DNA from: Bog-473 sp963788585
Lineage (GTDB): Bacteria > Actinomycetota > Acidimicrobiia > Acidimicrobiales > RAAP-2
DNA length: 64,000 nt
Direction of reading: 5' to 3'
Assembly (NCBI GenBank): GCA_963788585.1
Contig: CAWBHA010000003.1
Span: 1,674,001-1,738,000, forward strand
The translations under genes and the position numbers were made by a program. The notes below the pieces were generated by a model that saw nothing but the letters and a program-made list of their open reading frames with translations, did no database searches and was not told the DNA's origin. The first letter of the stretch is position 1; the number at the start of each line of letters is the position of its first letter. This document shows, piece after piece, positions 26,410 to 35,337 of the stretch.

Positions 26410-27330
26410 GTGACGGCGGCGGAGCAGGGTCCGGTGGTCCTCCCGCAGGCTCCCCCCTGGTTTGCCCGCGCCGTCGCGACGCCGCACGCCGATGGTGTGG
26501 TAGAGGTCGACGGCTGCCCCGTGCACTACCTCGTGTGGGGCGAGCGTGGCCGTCGAGGGCTGGTCTTCGTGCACGGCGGCGGAGCGCACGCCCACTGGTG
26601 GACGCCCCTGGCGTCGACGTTCGCGGAGCGGTTCCGCGTCGTCGCCATCGATCTCTCGGGGCACGGCGACAGCGGACATCGGGAGCGCTACCTGCCCGAG
26701 CAGTGGGCCGACGAGGTGATGGCGGTGGCGACAGACGCCGGGATGGACGGGCGTCCCGTCGTCGTAGGCCACTCCATGGGTGGCTTCGTCGCCATCGTCA
26801 CGGCGGCGCGCCATTCGGAACGCCTGGCCGGCGTGATCGTGTGCGACTCCCCGGTCACCGAGCAGGACCCCGAGATCAGCGCCTACCACCTGCGTGAGGC
26901 CTTTGGTCGGCTCCGCACCTACCCCACCGTGGACGACGCCATCGCACGCTTTCGTACGGTGCCGGTTCAGGAGCACGCGCTCGACTACGTGATCGACTTC
27001 GTCGCCCGCCACTCGCTCGAGCCGGTCGATGGCGGGTGGCGCTGGAAGTTCGATCGCCGGATCTTCGAGCAGTTCGGGACGGGCGTACGCTCGATCGCGG
27101 TGCCCTATCTCGATCAGGTCGGCTGCCGCTTGGCCTTGCTGCGCTCCGAGTGCGGGTTGGTCACCCCAGAGATCGGGGCCTTCATGTACGAGAAGCTCGG
27201 GCGCGTCACCCCGGTGATCGAGATCCCGGAGGCCGGTCACCACGCCATGCTCGACCAGCCTTTGCTGCTGCTGACCGCGCTACGCACGCTCCTGGCCGAC
27301 TGGGATCACTCCGAGCCCCACCGCCGCTGA
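26410..27330 (+). CDS. Alpha/beta hydrolase
   Basis: The 306-residue protein has an oxyanion loop FVHGGGAHAHWW, the nucleophile GHSMGG and a C-terminal AGHHAMLDQP with the catalytic His, a complete serine hydrolase triad set. Start is GTG 26410, 21 bp after the ferredoxin. It probably cleaves an ester, lactone or epoxide made by the upstream P450. The stop lies inside a strong hairpin at 27311-27352. Confidence 0.85.
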   Translation: MTAAEQGPVVLPQAPPWFARAVATPHADGVVEVDGCPVHYLVWGERGRRGLVFVHGGGAHAHWWTPLASTFAERFRVVAIDLSGHGDSGHRERYLPEQWADEVMAVATDAGMDGRPVVVGHSMGGFVAIVTAARHSERLAGVIVCDSPVTEQDPEISAYHLREAFGRLRTYPTVDDAIARFRTVPVQEHALDYVIDFVARHSLEPVDGGWRWKFDRRIFEQFGTGVRSIAVPYLDQVGCRLALLRSECGLVTPEIGAFMYEKLGRVTPVIEIPEAGHHAMLDQPLLLLTALRTLLADWDHSEPHRR

Positions 27331-27352
27331 GAAACGGCGGGGTGGGGCTCGG
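27311..27352. terminator. Bidirectional terminator hairpin
   Basis: CCGAGCCCCACC pairs perfectly with GGTGGGGCTCGG, extended by GCCG/CGGC around a CTGAGAAA loop. It lies between the ends of two convergent genes and overlaps the last codons of the hydrolase. No long T tract follows, so strength is uncertain. Confidence 0.75.
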
Positions 27353-27364
27353 CGACTGGACGGC

Positions 27365-28883
27365 TCAGACCCCGACGAGGACCAAGGGCTCGTCGGCCTC
27401 GCCCGTCTCCTCGATCGCCTCGGTGCTGACGTGGCGAGCCCGGCGGATGAGGGTGAACGCCACGGCGGCAGCGACGGCGAGCACGACGGCACTGAAGGTG
27501 AAGGCGGTCGTGTAGCCGTGGATGGCGCCGGCGGTCAACGCGGCGGGTGACCTTCCATGGCTGGCAACGTACGACACCGTTGCGCTCGTGGCGATCGTGT
27601 TGATCAGTGCAGCGCCCATCGAACCGCCGGTCTGCTGTGTGGCGTTCACCAGTGCGCTGGCGACCCCGGCGTCCTCGGGGTGCACCCCGATCAGGGCCGT
27701 GCTGCTCATGGCCACGAAGGCGATGCCCATGCCGAGGCTCACGATCACCTCGGCCGGGAGCACGATGGACACATAGGTGGACTGGGGGTCGAGCGTGGTG
27801 AAGATCCCGAGCCCCACGGCGGCCATGAGCAACCCGAACGACATGGTGATGCGAGGTCCGAAGCGGGGGAGCAGGCGGCTGGCCGCCGTGGCACCGGTGA
27901 TGATGCCGAGCGAGAAGGGGACGAAGGCAAACCCGCTCTTGAGCGCGGAGTAGCCCAATGTTCCCTGGAAGTAGTAGGTCAGCGAGAGGAAGGTCCCGAG
28001 CATCGCGGTCCCGACGAGAAGCGAGGAGAGGAAGGACCCACCGCGGTTCCGCTCGAGGACGACACGGAGCGGGAGGAGTGGGTGCGCGGCGCGGTACTCG
28101 ATGGTGACGAATGCCACCAGGAGCAGCGCCGGCGATGCCGAAGAGGGTCAGCGTCACCGAGGAGCTCCAGCCGTCGCTGCCCGCCTTGGTGAAGGCGTAG
28201 ACCAGCGCCAGCAGACCACCGGTGACGGTGATCGCACCCGGGAGGTCGTACCCGTGGTTGGACGGACTCCGGCTCTCCGTGACGACGCGGAGGGCCGCCA
28301 GTGCGGCGACGATGGCGATCGGCACGTTGATGAGCAGTGTCCAGCGCCACGAGGCGTACTCGGTCAGGAAGCCGCCGAGGATGAGGCCGATGGCCGCGCC
28401 GCCGCCGGCGATGCCGCCGTAGACGCCGAAGGCACGGGCGCGTTCCTTGGGCTCGGTGAAGGCGACCGTCAGCAGCGAGAGGGCGGCCGGAGCCATCACC
28501 GCGGCGAAGGCGCCCTGCAGCGCCCGGGCGCTGAAGAGCATGGCGGCGTTCTGCGCCAGGCCGCCCAGCGCAGAGGCGCCCGCGAAGCCGATCAGGCTGA
28601 TCACGAACATGCGCTTGCGCCCGAAGTAGTCGGCGATGCGGCCACCGAGGAGCAGCAACCCGGCAAAGGCCAGCGTGTAGGCCGTCAGCATCCATTCGCG
28701 GTTGGCCGTCGAGATGTGCAGGGCCCGCTGGGCCGAGGGCAGGGCGATGATCACCACCGAGGCGTCGAGCACCACCATCAGCTGCGCCACCGCGATGATG
28801 GCCAGGGCGCGGAAGCGCTTGGGGTCGCCGTCGGGCTGCACCTCGGTTTCGGTGCCCTGGTCGATCGTCGAGTTCGAGGTCAT
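27365..28883 (-). CDS. MFS drug exporter (DHA2 family), frameshifted near 28125
   Basis: Two frames join to give a 14-segment transporter of about 505 residues. The first half shows MVVLDASVVIIALPS and the motif A loop GGRIADYFGRKR, then GGIAGGGAAIGLILGG (motif C). The second half, one frame over, starts VAFVTIEYRAAHPLLPL and runs to the C-terminus. An extra base in the GCAGCGCC region near 28121-28129 explains the break. It is divergent from a TetR gene with a palindromic site between them, a classic drug-inducible efflux pair. Confidence 0.82.
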
Positions 28884-29022
28884 GGGTCTCCGTCTCTTTC
28901 CGCTTGGTTCGAGCTCCGACGTCCTGACCTCGGTTTCCGCCCCGTCTTGCGGAAGAGGCTCTGGTCATGGGCGCTCCGATGGCTTATAATCGGAGTCGGA
29001 GTTCAGGTTCCACTTAGACTAT

Positions 29023-29040
29023 ACGGAACCAAGGTTCCGT
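29023..29040. promoter_or_regulatory. Palindromic TetR operator
   Basis: The site ACGGAACCAAGGTTCCGT has perfect 8-bp arms around AA. It lies in the 182-bp region between the divergent efflux and TetR genes, 25 bp before the TetR start, and a GGTTCC half-site recurs at about 29006. This is the usual arrangement for a repressor of itself and its neighbour. Confidence 0.75.
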
Positions 29041-29065
29041 TTGTCAACCGGGGAGGGAGACTTTT

Positions 29066-29704
29066 GTGGGCCCGACATCGAAGGTAGCGGGGGGCTGTGA
29101 CGACGCAGCCGCCCCGAACGCCGCGGCGGAGCGTCCGCTACGCGCCGACGCCCAGCGGAACCGCGCCCGGATCCTCGAGGCGGCCGAGGTCGTCTTCGCC
29201 GCAGAGGGAATCGAGGCACCGGTCGACGTCATCGCCGAGAAGGCCGGCGTCGGCGTGGGGACGCTCTACCGCCACTTCCCGACCAAGGAGAAGCTCTGCG
29301 AGGCCATCCTCCTCGAGCGACTGGCGGCGCTCACCCTCGACGCCGAGGCGCTGGCCGACGCGGAGGACCCGGCGTCGGCCTTCTTCGGCTTCCTGGCCCA
29401 TGTCGTGGCGGAGGGCGCGGCGAAGCGCGATCTGCTGGTGGCGGTCATGGGCACGGGGGTGGCGTTCGAGCTCGCCGCCTCAGACATCAAGGAAGGACTC
29501 CGCGTCGCCGTCGAGGTGCTCTTGCGCCGCGCTCAGGACACAGGAGCGGTGCGACAGGACGTCACAGCCTCAGCCGTGATGGCGCTCGTGGGCGCGACGT
29601 GTCAGGCGGCCGCGCACGACGCCGCGTCGTCGAACGATCTGCTCACGATCGTGTGCGACGGCCTGCGATCGTCGTCCCTTCCGACGTCCCCGCCTGCCTC
29701 GTAG
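29066..29704 (+). CDS. TetR-family transcriptional repressor
   Basis: Start is GTG 29066 after a strong GGGGAGGGA site. The HTH lies at residues 33-72 (RARILEAAEVVFAAEGIEAPVDVIAEKAGVGVGTLYRHFPTKEKL), followed by the usual nine-helix ligand domain to 212 residues. It likely represses the divergent MFS exporter and itself through the palindrome at 29023-29040, and is released by a hydrophobic drug. Its last 62 bp overlap the convergent SDR gene. Confidence 0.9.
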   Translation: MGPTSKVAGGCDDAAAPNAAAERPLRADAQRNRARILEAAEVVFAAEGIEAPVDVIAEKAGVGVGTLYRHFPTKEKLCEAILLERLAALTLDAEALADAEDPASAFFGFLAHVVAEGAAKRDLLVAVMGTGVAFELAASDIKEGLRVAVEVLLRRAQDTGAVRQDVTASAVMALVGATCQAAAHDAASSNDLLTIVCDGLRSSSLPTSPPAS

Positions 29705-30488
29705 CGGACGCCCCGTCCAGCCGCTCGGTCGGCTTCGCGCGCGCCCGGACCATCTCGCCGTACGAGTCGATGGGGCTGTGCAGCGAGAGGCCGCCGTCAC
29801 ATTCGATGACCTGACCCGTCAGCCAACCCATGGCATGCACGCCGAGGATTATCTCGGCAATGTCGAGCGCCTCGCCCAGCCGCCCGAGCGCGGTGCGGCC
29901 GGCCACGTTGGCGAGCCAGGGCGACCCCGTCACGGTGGCTGACGGTCCACGGCCGAGCATGGGCGTTCGGGTCACGCCGGGAGCGACCGCGTTGACCCGG
30001 AGCGCGAGGTCGCCCCACTCCGCGGCCGCCACCTTCACCAGCATGGAGAGTGCCGCCTTCGACGCGCAGTAAAGGCCCATGTTGCGGTCCACCACGCGCG
30101 CGCTGATGCTCGACACCGCAACGAACGAGCCAGACACGCCCTGCGCACGCATCGGGTCGACCCACGCCCGCATGCACAGCCAGGGTCCCCGGGCATTGAC
30201 CCGCAGCACCCGATCGAACTCGTCCGGGTCCGCGTCCGTCAGCAGACCGGCGTGGCCGATCCCCGCCGTCACGGTCACCCAAGTCGGGATACCCCAGCGG
30301 CGCTGCGTCGCTGCCACGGCCGCCTCGATGTGCTCGGGCTCGGCCACGTCGCACGTCACGTCGTGCGATCCGGCGATGTCCCAGGTCACCGTCGGCGTGC
30401 CCCGGTCGCGGTAGGCCTCGGCGAGTGCCGCGCCGATACCCGATCCTCCCCCGATCACCAGCGCGAGCGGTTCGGCACCCTCGCTCAT
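29643..30488 (-). CDS. Short-chain dehydrogenase/reductase (SDR)
   Basis: The 281-residue SDR has the NAD(P) loop IGGGSGIG, an unusual Asp-rich cofactor region (DIAGSHDVTCDVAEP), a central VTAGIGHAG and the active-site Ser/YCASK pair. It should oxidise or reduce an alcohol/ketone. About 27 C-terminal residues past the usual SDR end overlap the TetR gene on the other strand, so the real end may lie earlier. It is divergent from the VOC/BVMO operon with a 90-bp gap. Confidence 0.85.
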   Translation of the reverse strand: MSEGAEPLALVIGGGSGIGAALAEAYRDRGTPTVTWDIAGSHDVTCDVAEPEHIEAAVAATQRRWGIPTWVTVTAGIGHAGLLTDADPDEFDRVLRVNARGPWLCMRAWVDPMRAQGVSGSFVAVSSISARVVDRNMGLYCASKAALSMLVKVAAAEWGDLALRVNAVAPGVTRTPMLGRGPSATVTGSPWLANVAGRTALGRLGEALDIAEIILGVHAMGWLTGQVIECDGGLSLHSPIDSYGEMVRARAKPTERLDGASATRQAGTSEGTTIAGRRTRS

Positions 30489-30577
30489 CTCTCTCCCTTC
30501 GCCGCGGGCCAGGCCCAGACCGTACCCGGCCAGCGGTGACAGACTCTGGGCCTCTTTCTCTCTTCTTCGGAGGCCCG

Positions 30578-31054
30578 GTGGCGAAGGTGCATCACTCTGC
30601 GATCGCGACCCGTGACGTGGAGGCCAGTCTGGTGTTCTGGCGCGACGGGCTCGGCCTCGCGGTCCTCATGGACCACGAATTCGAGGGTCCATGGCCCGAA
30701 CTCTTCGGGGCCCGCGCACGCACCCTGCGTTCCGTGTTCCTGGGCGAGGCCGGAGCGCTGGAGAGCGGCATCGTGGAGCTCGTCGCCTTCGAGGGCACTG
30801 CTCCCTCGCGCGCGGGCGCTGACGCCGGCCCGTCCGGACCCGTCGAGGGCTTCTTCCTGTTGTCGCTCTACGCCGACCTCGACACCGTCCTGCCCCGACT
30901 GGCCGCGCTGGGCGTGGGCGGCGAACCGACGCTGGAGCCGGTCGGCCCGGTGCGCCTGGCCGTCGTGCACGATCCCAACGGCGTCCGGGTGGAGCTGATG
31001 GACGAGGTGGCGCGGGACGCGTTGTCGCCAAAGCGATCGGGAGAGGCGCCGTGA
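30578..31054 (+). CDS. VOC (glyoxalase-like) superfamily protein
   Basis: From GTG 30578 (after CGGAGG) the 158-residue protein reads AKVHHSAIATRDVEASLVFWRDGLGL, then HDPNGVRVELMD at the end, the standard VOC fold with a metal-site His and Glu. These enzymes act as dioxygenases, epimerases or lyases on small molecules. The stop overlaps the GTG of the monooxygenase (GTGA), so it is the first gene of a three-gene operon. Substrate unknown. Confidence 0.82.
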   Translation: MAKVHHSAIATRDVEASLVFWRDGLGLAVLMDHEFEGPWPELFGARARTLRSVFLGEAGALESGIVELVAFEGTAPSRAGADAGPSGPVEGFFLLSLYADLDTVLPRLAALGVGGEPTLEPVGPVRLAVVHDPNGVRVELMDEVARDALSPKRSGEAP

Positions 31055-32550
31055 GCGTGTCCGTCGCTGCGAGCGGAAAACCCGCGGGGAGCGATGCCGA
31101 ACTCGTCCCATATTGGCAGGTGGCCATCATCGGCGCCGGCGCCGGCGGACTCGGCCTGGCCATCAAGCTGGCCGCGTCGGGTCGCCGCGACTTCGTGCTC
31201 TTCGAAGCGAGCGACGGCATCGGGGGCACGTGGCGCAGCAACACCTATCCCGGCGCGGCCTGCGACGTGCCCTCGCACCTTTACTCCTATTCCTTTGCGC
31301 TCAAAGCGGACTGGTCGAAGACCTACGCGCAGCAGCCTGAGATTCTGCGGTACTTCGAAGATTGCGCCGACCGGTTCGGGATCCGCCCGCACCTACGCCC
31401 CAACACCCGGATCGCGTCGGCCCGCTGGGACGAGGGGCTCCGGCGCTGGCGCCTGACCGACGCCGAAGGAAAGGCCTACGAGTCCGACGTGCTCGTCAGC
31501 GCCGTCGGGACCTTCGCCACACCGTCGACCCCCGACATCGCCGGACTCGATTCTTTCGGGGGCCCCTCGTTCCACTCGGCCCGCTGGGAGCACGAACACG
31601 AGCTGGCGGGCAAACGGGTCGCCGTTATCGGAACGGGCGCCAGCGCCGCACAGATCATCCCCGAGGTGGCGAAGGCCGCAGTGCAGGTCGACGTGTACCA
31701 GCGCACCCCCCAATGGATTCTGCCGCGTTCGGACAAGCCGTTCAGTGAGGACGAGAAGCGCCGATTCGCCCGAAGCCGACGCACGGCACGTCGCCACCGC
31801 GACGAGCTCTACTGGGCCTTCGAGAACACCATTGCGTTCCGCAACGACGACGGCGTGGCCGACGGGCTGAAGGCCATCGCCCTGAGCCACATCGACCACC
31901 GGATCACGGACGAGAAGCTCAAGTCGAAGTTGACCCCGGACTACCCGTTCGGGTGCAAGCGCACCCTGATCTGCAGCGACTTCTACAAGGCTGTGATGCA
32001 GGACAACGTCGAGTTGATCACCGAGCCCATCGACCACGTGACGCCGACCGGCATCGTCACAGGGGACGGCGGCGAGCGCCCCGCCGACATCATCGTCTTG
32101 GCCACGGGCTTCAAGGCCACCGAATATCTCGCAGAGCTCGAGGTCGTGGGCCGGGAGGGCCGCAAGCTGCACGATGACTGGGCCGAGGTGGCGCATGCCT
32201 ACCTCGGGCTCACCGTGTCGGGCTACCCCAATTTCTTCATGCTCTACGGCCCCAACACGAACCAAGGCGGAAACTCGATCATCATCATCCTGGAGGCCCA
32301 GGCGGCCTACGTGGTGAGCGCGTTGCGGGCCATGCGTTGGCGACGGGCTCGGGCCGTCGACGTCCGACGTGACGTCATGGAGCGGTACAACCGTGAGCTG
32401 GCCCAGGCGCTGGCCGGCACTGTCTGGGACGGCTGCCAGAGTTACTTCAGGAACGCCAACGGTAGGATCGCCACCCAGCTCCCCCAGACGTCCCGGTGGT
32501 ACGCGAACCGGACGAAGCACTTCCGGATGAAGGAGTATGAGCGGGTATGA
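31051..32550 (+). CDS. Flavin-containing/Baeyer-Villiger monooxygenase
   Basis: The 499-residue protein has an FAD-binding GAGAGG loop near residue 28, the Baeyer-Villiger fingerprint FGGPSFHSARW (FxGxxxHxxxW), and a second Rossmann loop GTGASAAQ for NADPH. It converts a ketone to an ester or lactone, or N/S-oxidises, using O2. The overlap with the VOC gene and the quinone reductase start (both 4 bp) places it in one operon. The neighbouring hydrolase, P450 and SDR genes could supply the ketone and open the lactone. Substrate is inferred only as hydrophobic. Confidence 0.9.
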   Translation: MSVSVAASGKPAGSDAELVPYWQVAIIGAGAGGLGLAIKLAASGRRDFVLFEASDGIGGTWRSNTYPGAACDVPSHLYSYSFALKADWSKTYAQQPEILRYFEDCADRFGIRPHLRPNTRIASARWDEGLRRWRLTDAEGKAYESDVLVSAVGTFATPSTPDIAGLDSFGGPSFHSARWEHEHELAGKRVAVIGTGASAAQIIPEVAKAAVQVDVYQRTPQWILPRSDKPFSEDEKRRFARSRRTARRHRDELYWAFENTIAFRNDDGVADGLKAIALSHIDHRITDEKLKSKLTPDYPFGCKRTLICSDFYKAVMQDNVELITEPIDHVTPTGIVTGDGGERPADIIVLATGFKATEYLAELEVVGREGRKLHDDWAEVAHAYLGLTVSGYPNFFMLYGPNTNQGGNSIIIILEAQAAYVVSALRAMRWRRARAVDVRRDVMERYNRELAQALAGTVWDGCQSYFRNANGRIATQLPQTSRWYANRTKHFRMKEYERV

Positions 32551-33515
32551 GAGCAGCGGTCTATTACGAAGCGGGACCGCCGGATGTTTTCCGCTACGAG
32601 GAGGTGCCCGACCCCGTCGCCGGTCCGGGCGACATCCTTGTCGACGTTGAAGCCATCAGCATCGAGGGTGGCGACACCCTCAACCGCCTCGGCGGGGAGC
32701 TCAACGCGATGCCCCACATCGTGGGCTACCAGTGCGCGGGCACCGTCGCTCAGGTGGGCGCCGACGTGGCGGGCTTCGCGGTGGGGGACCGCGCGGTGAC
32801 GGTGGGGATCGACGGCTCGCACGCCGAGCGACGGGCCGTGCCGGCGCCGTTCGCCTGGAAAGTCCCGGACGGGGTGTCGACGGACGAGGCCGCCTGCGTC
32901 CCCGTGCCGTTCGGGACGGCCGACGACTGCCTCTTCGAATTCGGCCGTCTGCGGGCTGGTGAGACGGCGTTGATCCATGCCGGGGCTGGCGGCGTCGGCA
33001 TCGCAGCCATCCAGATGGCCAAGCGCGCGGGCGCCCGCGTCTTCGCCACTGCCTCGAGCGACGACCGTCTCGAGCGGCTCGAGGAGCTCGGCCTGGACGA
33101 GGGGATCAACTACGTCACCCACGACTTCGTCGCCGAGGCGCGCCGGCTGACCGACGGCCGGGGCGTCGACGTCATCGTGGACTCGGTGGGTGGCACCACC
33201 CTGCAGGGGAGCCTCCGGGCGCTGGCCTATCGCGGCCGCTGCGTGACGGTGGGCGACGCAGGCCGGGCCCCGGCCGAGCAGGTGGACATCTCGGCCATGC
33301 GGCCGAACAATCAGACGTTGTCGGGCTACTTCCTCGGTGCCGAGTTGCTGCTGGCGCCTCGAGCCCACGCCATGATCGCGCGGCATCTCGAGGCCATCGC
33401 CCGAGGGGAGCTGAAGGTCGTCATCGATCGGATCTTCCCTCTCTCAGAGGCCGCGGCCGCGCACGCCTACATCGAGAGCCGCCAGGCGTTCGGGCGCGTC
33501 CTCCTCGTCCCGTAG
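32547..33515 (+). CDS. Zinc-independent quinone oxidoreductase-like MDR protein
   Basis: The 322-residue medium-chain reductase has the N-terminal catalytic domain (YYEAGPPDVFRYEEVP) and the NADPH loop HAGAGGVGIAAIQMAKRAGA. It lacks structural zinc Cys and resembles quinone oxidoreductases/enoyl reductases. It probably reduces an enone or quinone made in the same pathway. Start ATG 32547 overlaps the monooxygenase stop, and a strong hairpin follows 105 bp after its end. Confidence 0.88.
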   Translation: MRAAVYYEAGPPDVFRYEEVPDPVAGPGDILVDVEAISIEGGDTLNRLGGELNAMPHIVGYQCAGTVAQVGADVAGFAVGDRAVTVGIDGSHAERRAVPAPFAWKVPDGVSTDEAACVPVPFGTADDCLFEFGRLRAGETALIHAGAGGVGIAAIQMAKRAGARVFATASSDDRLERLEELGLDEGINYVTHDFVAEARRLTDGRGVDVIVDSVGGTTLQGSLRALAYRGRCVTVGDAGRAPAEQVDISAMRPNNQTLSGYFLGAELLLAPRAHAMIARHLEAIARGELKVVIDRIFPLSEAAAAHAYIESRQAFGRVLLVP

Positions 33516-33620
33516 GCAGACCGATATTCCTCTCCGACCGGCTCTACCGCCATTTCTGCCCGGGTGGGCAATCGGGACTGCATTCCTCCAGCGCCGGGTT
33601 CAGGGCAATGGTGAAGGTGT

Positions 33621-33671
33621 GGGACGGGCGCCACGACCACAGGGTCGCAGCGCCCGTCCCTGTCCTTCTTT
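33621..33671 (+). terminator. Rho-independent terminator
   Basis: Perfect 11-bp arms GGGACGGGCGC and GCGCCCGTCCC (33621-33660), with an inner CGACC/GGTCG pair, are followed by TGTCCTTCTTT. The hairpin sits between the convergent MDR gene and the repeat-protein gene; the T-rich side fits the MDR operon. Confidence 0.88.
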
Positions 33672-33754
33672 GACGCGTGAGAGGAGATGCGACCTACCGG
33701 CGGGACATGACCCGGGCCGCCGGCAGCCGCACCTGACCTCGCTGCGCTAGGGCG

Positions 33755-35248
33755 TCAGCCGAGCAACCCGCCAGCGGCCTGACCAACCAGGTTGGTCTGG
33801 CTTGACTGGTTCTCGTTCTGGGCGTTGGCGTTGGCGTTCGACACGTTGCCCTGCGTCACGCCGCCGTCGTTGGAGCCGACGCTGAAGAGCGAAGGCGCAA
33901 CGTTGACGTTGGTCGGCAGGATTTGCGTGCTCTGCGCCGCGGCGCTGGCCTGCTGCCCGATGCTGTTGCCCTGAGTAGAGCTCTGCGTCGAGCTCGGACC
34001 CTGACCCTGAGGCCCTGGACCCTGAGGCCCTGGACCCTGAGGCCCATTGCCCTGGCCGTAACCGGGGTTACCCGAGGGACCGCCAGCGCTCTGCACGGCG
34101 CCATTGCCCTGGAACGACTGGTTGTCGTTCTGGGCGTTGGCGTTGGCGTTCGACACGTTGCCCTGCGTCACGCCGCCGTCGTTGGAGCCGACGCTGAAGA
34201 GCGAAGGCGCAACGTTGACGTTGGTCGGCAGGATTTGCGTGCTCTGCGCCGCGGCGCTGGCCTGCTGCCCGATGCTGTTGCCCTGAGTAGAGCTCTGCGT
34301 CGAGCTCGGACCCTGACCCTGAGGCCCGGGACCCTGAGGCCCTGGACCCTGAGGCCCATTGCCCTGGCCGTAACCGGGGTTACCCGAGGGACCGCCAGCG
34401 CTCTGCACGGCGCCATTGCCCTGGAACGACTGGTTCTCGTTCTGGGCGTTGGCGTTGGCGCTCGACACGTTGCCCTGCGTCACGCCGCCGTCGTTGGAGC
34501 CGACGCTGAAGAGCGAAGGCGCAACGTTGACGTTGGTCGGCAGGAACTGCGTGCTCTTTGACGAGGCGCTGGCCTGCTGCCCGATGCTGTTGCCCTGAGT
34601 AGAGCTCTGCGTCGAGCTCGGACCCTGACCCTGAGGTCCTGGACCCTTAGGCCCTGGACCCTGGGGACCTTGAGGACCCTGGGGACCCTGAGGACCCTGA
34701 GGACCCTGAGGACCCTGAGGACCCTGAGGACCCTGAGGACCGTGAGGACCCTGAGGACCCTGAGGACCCTGGGGACCCTGAGGACCGTAGGGCTTGGGCT
34801 GGCGCTTGGGCTGGCATGGGTTTCCCTGGCCATGGTTCTTGCCGCCTTGCTGTCCCCACCAGTTCCTGCTGGGGGAGCCCGGCGTGCCCTTGACGGGCTG
34901 GACTGCCTGCACAACGCCGTTGCCCTGGAACGACTGGTTGTTGTTCTGGGCGTTGGCGTTGGCGCTCGACACGTTGCCCTGCTTCACGCCGCCGTCGTTG
35001 GAGCCGACGCTGAAGAGCGAAGGCGCAACGTTGACGTTGGTGGGCAGGAACTGCGTGCTCTTGGCTGTTGCAGTTGCCGTCTGGCTGATGCTGTTGCCTT
35101 GCTTGGAAACCTGAAGAATCTGATCTCCAGGCAGGTGGGGTTGTCCCCACGTCGGGACGGTCGTAGCCGATGCCGTGCCAGCTGCCACTGCGAGTGCAAA
35201 GGCGGCGCCGCACAGACCGACCGCGGCCGATCGAATGTTGATTTTCAC
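33755..35248 (-). CDS. Secreted modular protein: amyloid-like repeats with collagen-like GPQ linkers
   Basis: The 497-residue protein has a signal peptide (cleavage after about residue 28, GTASA). It contains four copies of a Asn/Gln/Ala-rich module (QGNSIGQ, STQFLPTNVNVAPSLFSVGSN, QGNVSNANANAQN) joined by Pro-Gln-Gly linkers. Residues 155-197 are an uninterrupted Gly-Pro-Gln collagen-like stretch. The Q-G-N/N-A-N-A-Q spacing recalls curlin-type amyloid repeats. No anchor or enzyme domain is seen, so the protein is probably an extracellular fibre or matrix component. It sits beside another repetitive secreted protein on the same strand, 89 bp away. Confidence 0.72.
   Translation of the reverse strand: MKINIRSAAVGLCGAAFALAVAAGTASATTVPTWGQPHLPGDQILQVSKQGNSISQTATATAKSTQFLPTNVNVAPSLFSVGSNDGGVKQGNVSSANANAQNNNQSFQGNGVVQAVQPVKGTPGSPSRNWWGQQGGKNHGQGNPCQPKRQPKPYGPQGPQGPQGPQGPHGPQGPQGPQGPQGPQGPQGPQGPQGPQGPGPKGPGPQGQGPSSTQSSTQGNSIGQQASASSKSTQFLPTNVNVAPSLFSVGSNDGGVTQGNVSSANANAQNENQSFQGNGAVQSAGGPSGNPGYGQGNGPQGPGPQGPGPQGQGPSSTQSSTQGNSIGQQASAAAQSTQILPTNVNVAPSLFSVGSNDGGVTQGNVSNANANAQNDNQSFQGNGAVQSAGGPSGNPGYGQGNGPQGPGPQGPGPQGQGPSSTQSSTQGNSIGQQASAAAQSTQILPTNVNVAPSLFSVGSNDGGVTQGNVSNANANAQNENQSSQTNLVGQAAGGLLG
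33804..34660. repeat. Direct 312-bp tandem repeats inside the modular protein gene
   Basis: Units starting at 33804, 34116 and 34428 are exactly 312 bp apart and nearly identical in DNA, not just protein. A fourth, more divergent copy lies near 34923-35110. Such identity implies recent duplication or gene conversion and allows unequal crossing over in multiples of one 104-residue module. Confidence 0.92.
34658..34786 (-). repeat. Nine-base repeat encoding (Gly-Pro-Gln)n
   Basis: About 14 tandem GGTCCTCAG-type nine-base units give an uninterrupted Gly-Pro-X run in the modular secreted protein, the signature of collagen-like bacterial proteins. The long array is prone to length change. Confidence 0.85.
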
Positions 35249-35337
35249 TTTTTCTCCTAAAGAGCTCGTCGAATTTTTTGACTAACAGGACTGGGCGCAC
35301 ATGGCCCAGTTGCTTCACACGGAAACCGCAGCCCCTG

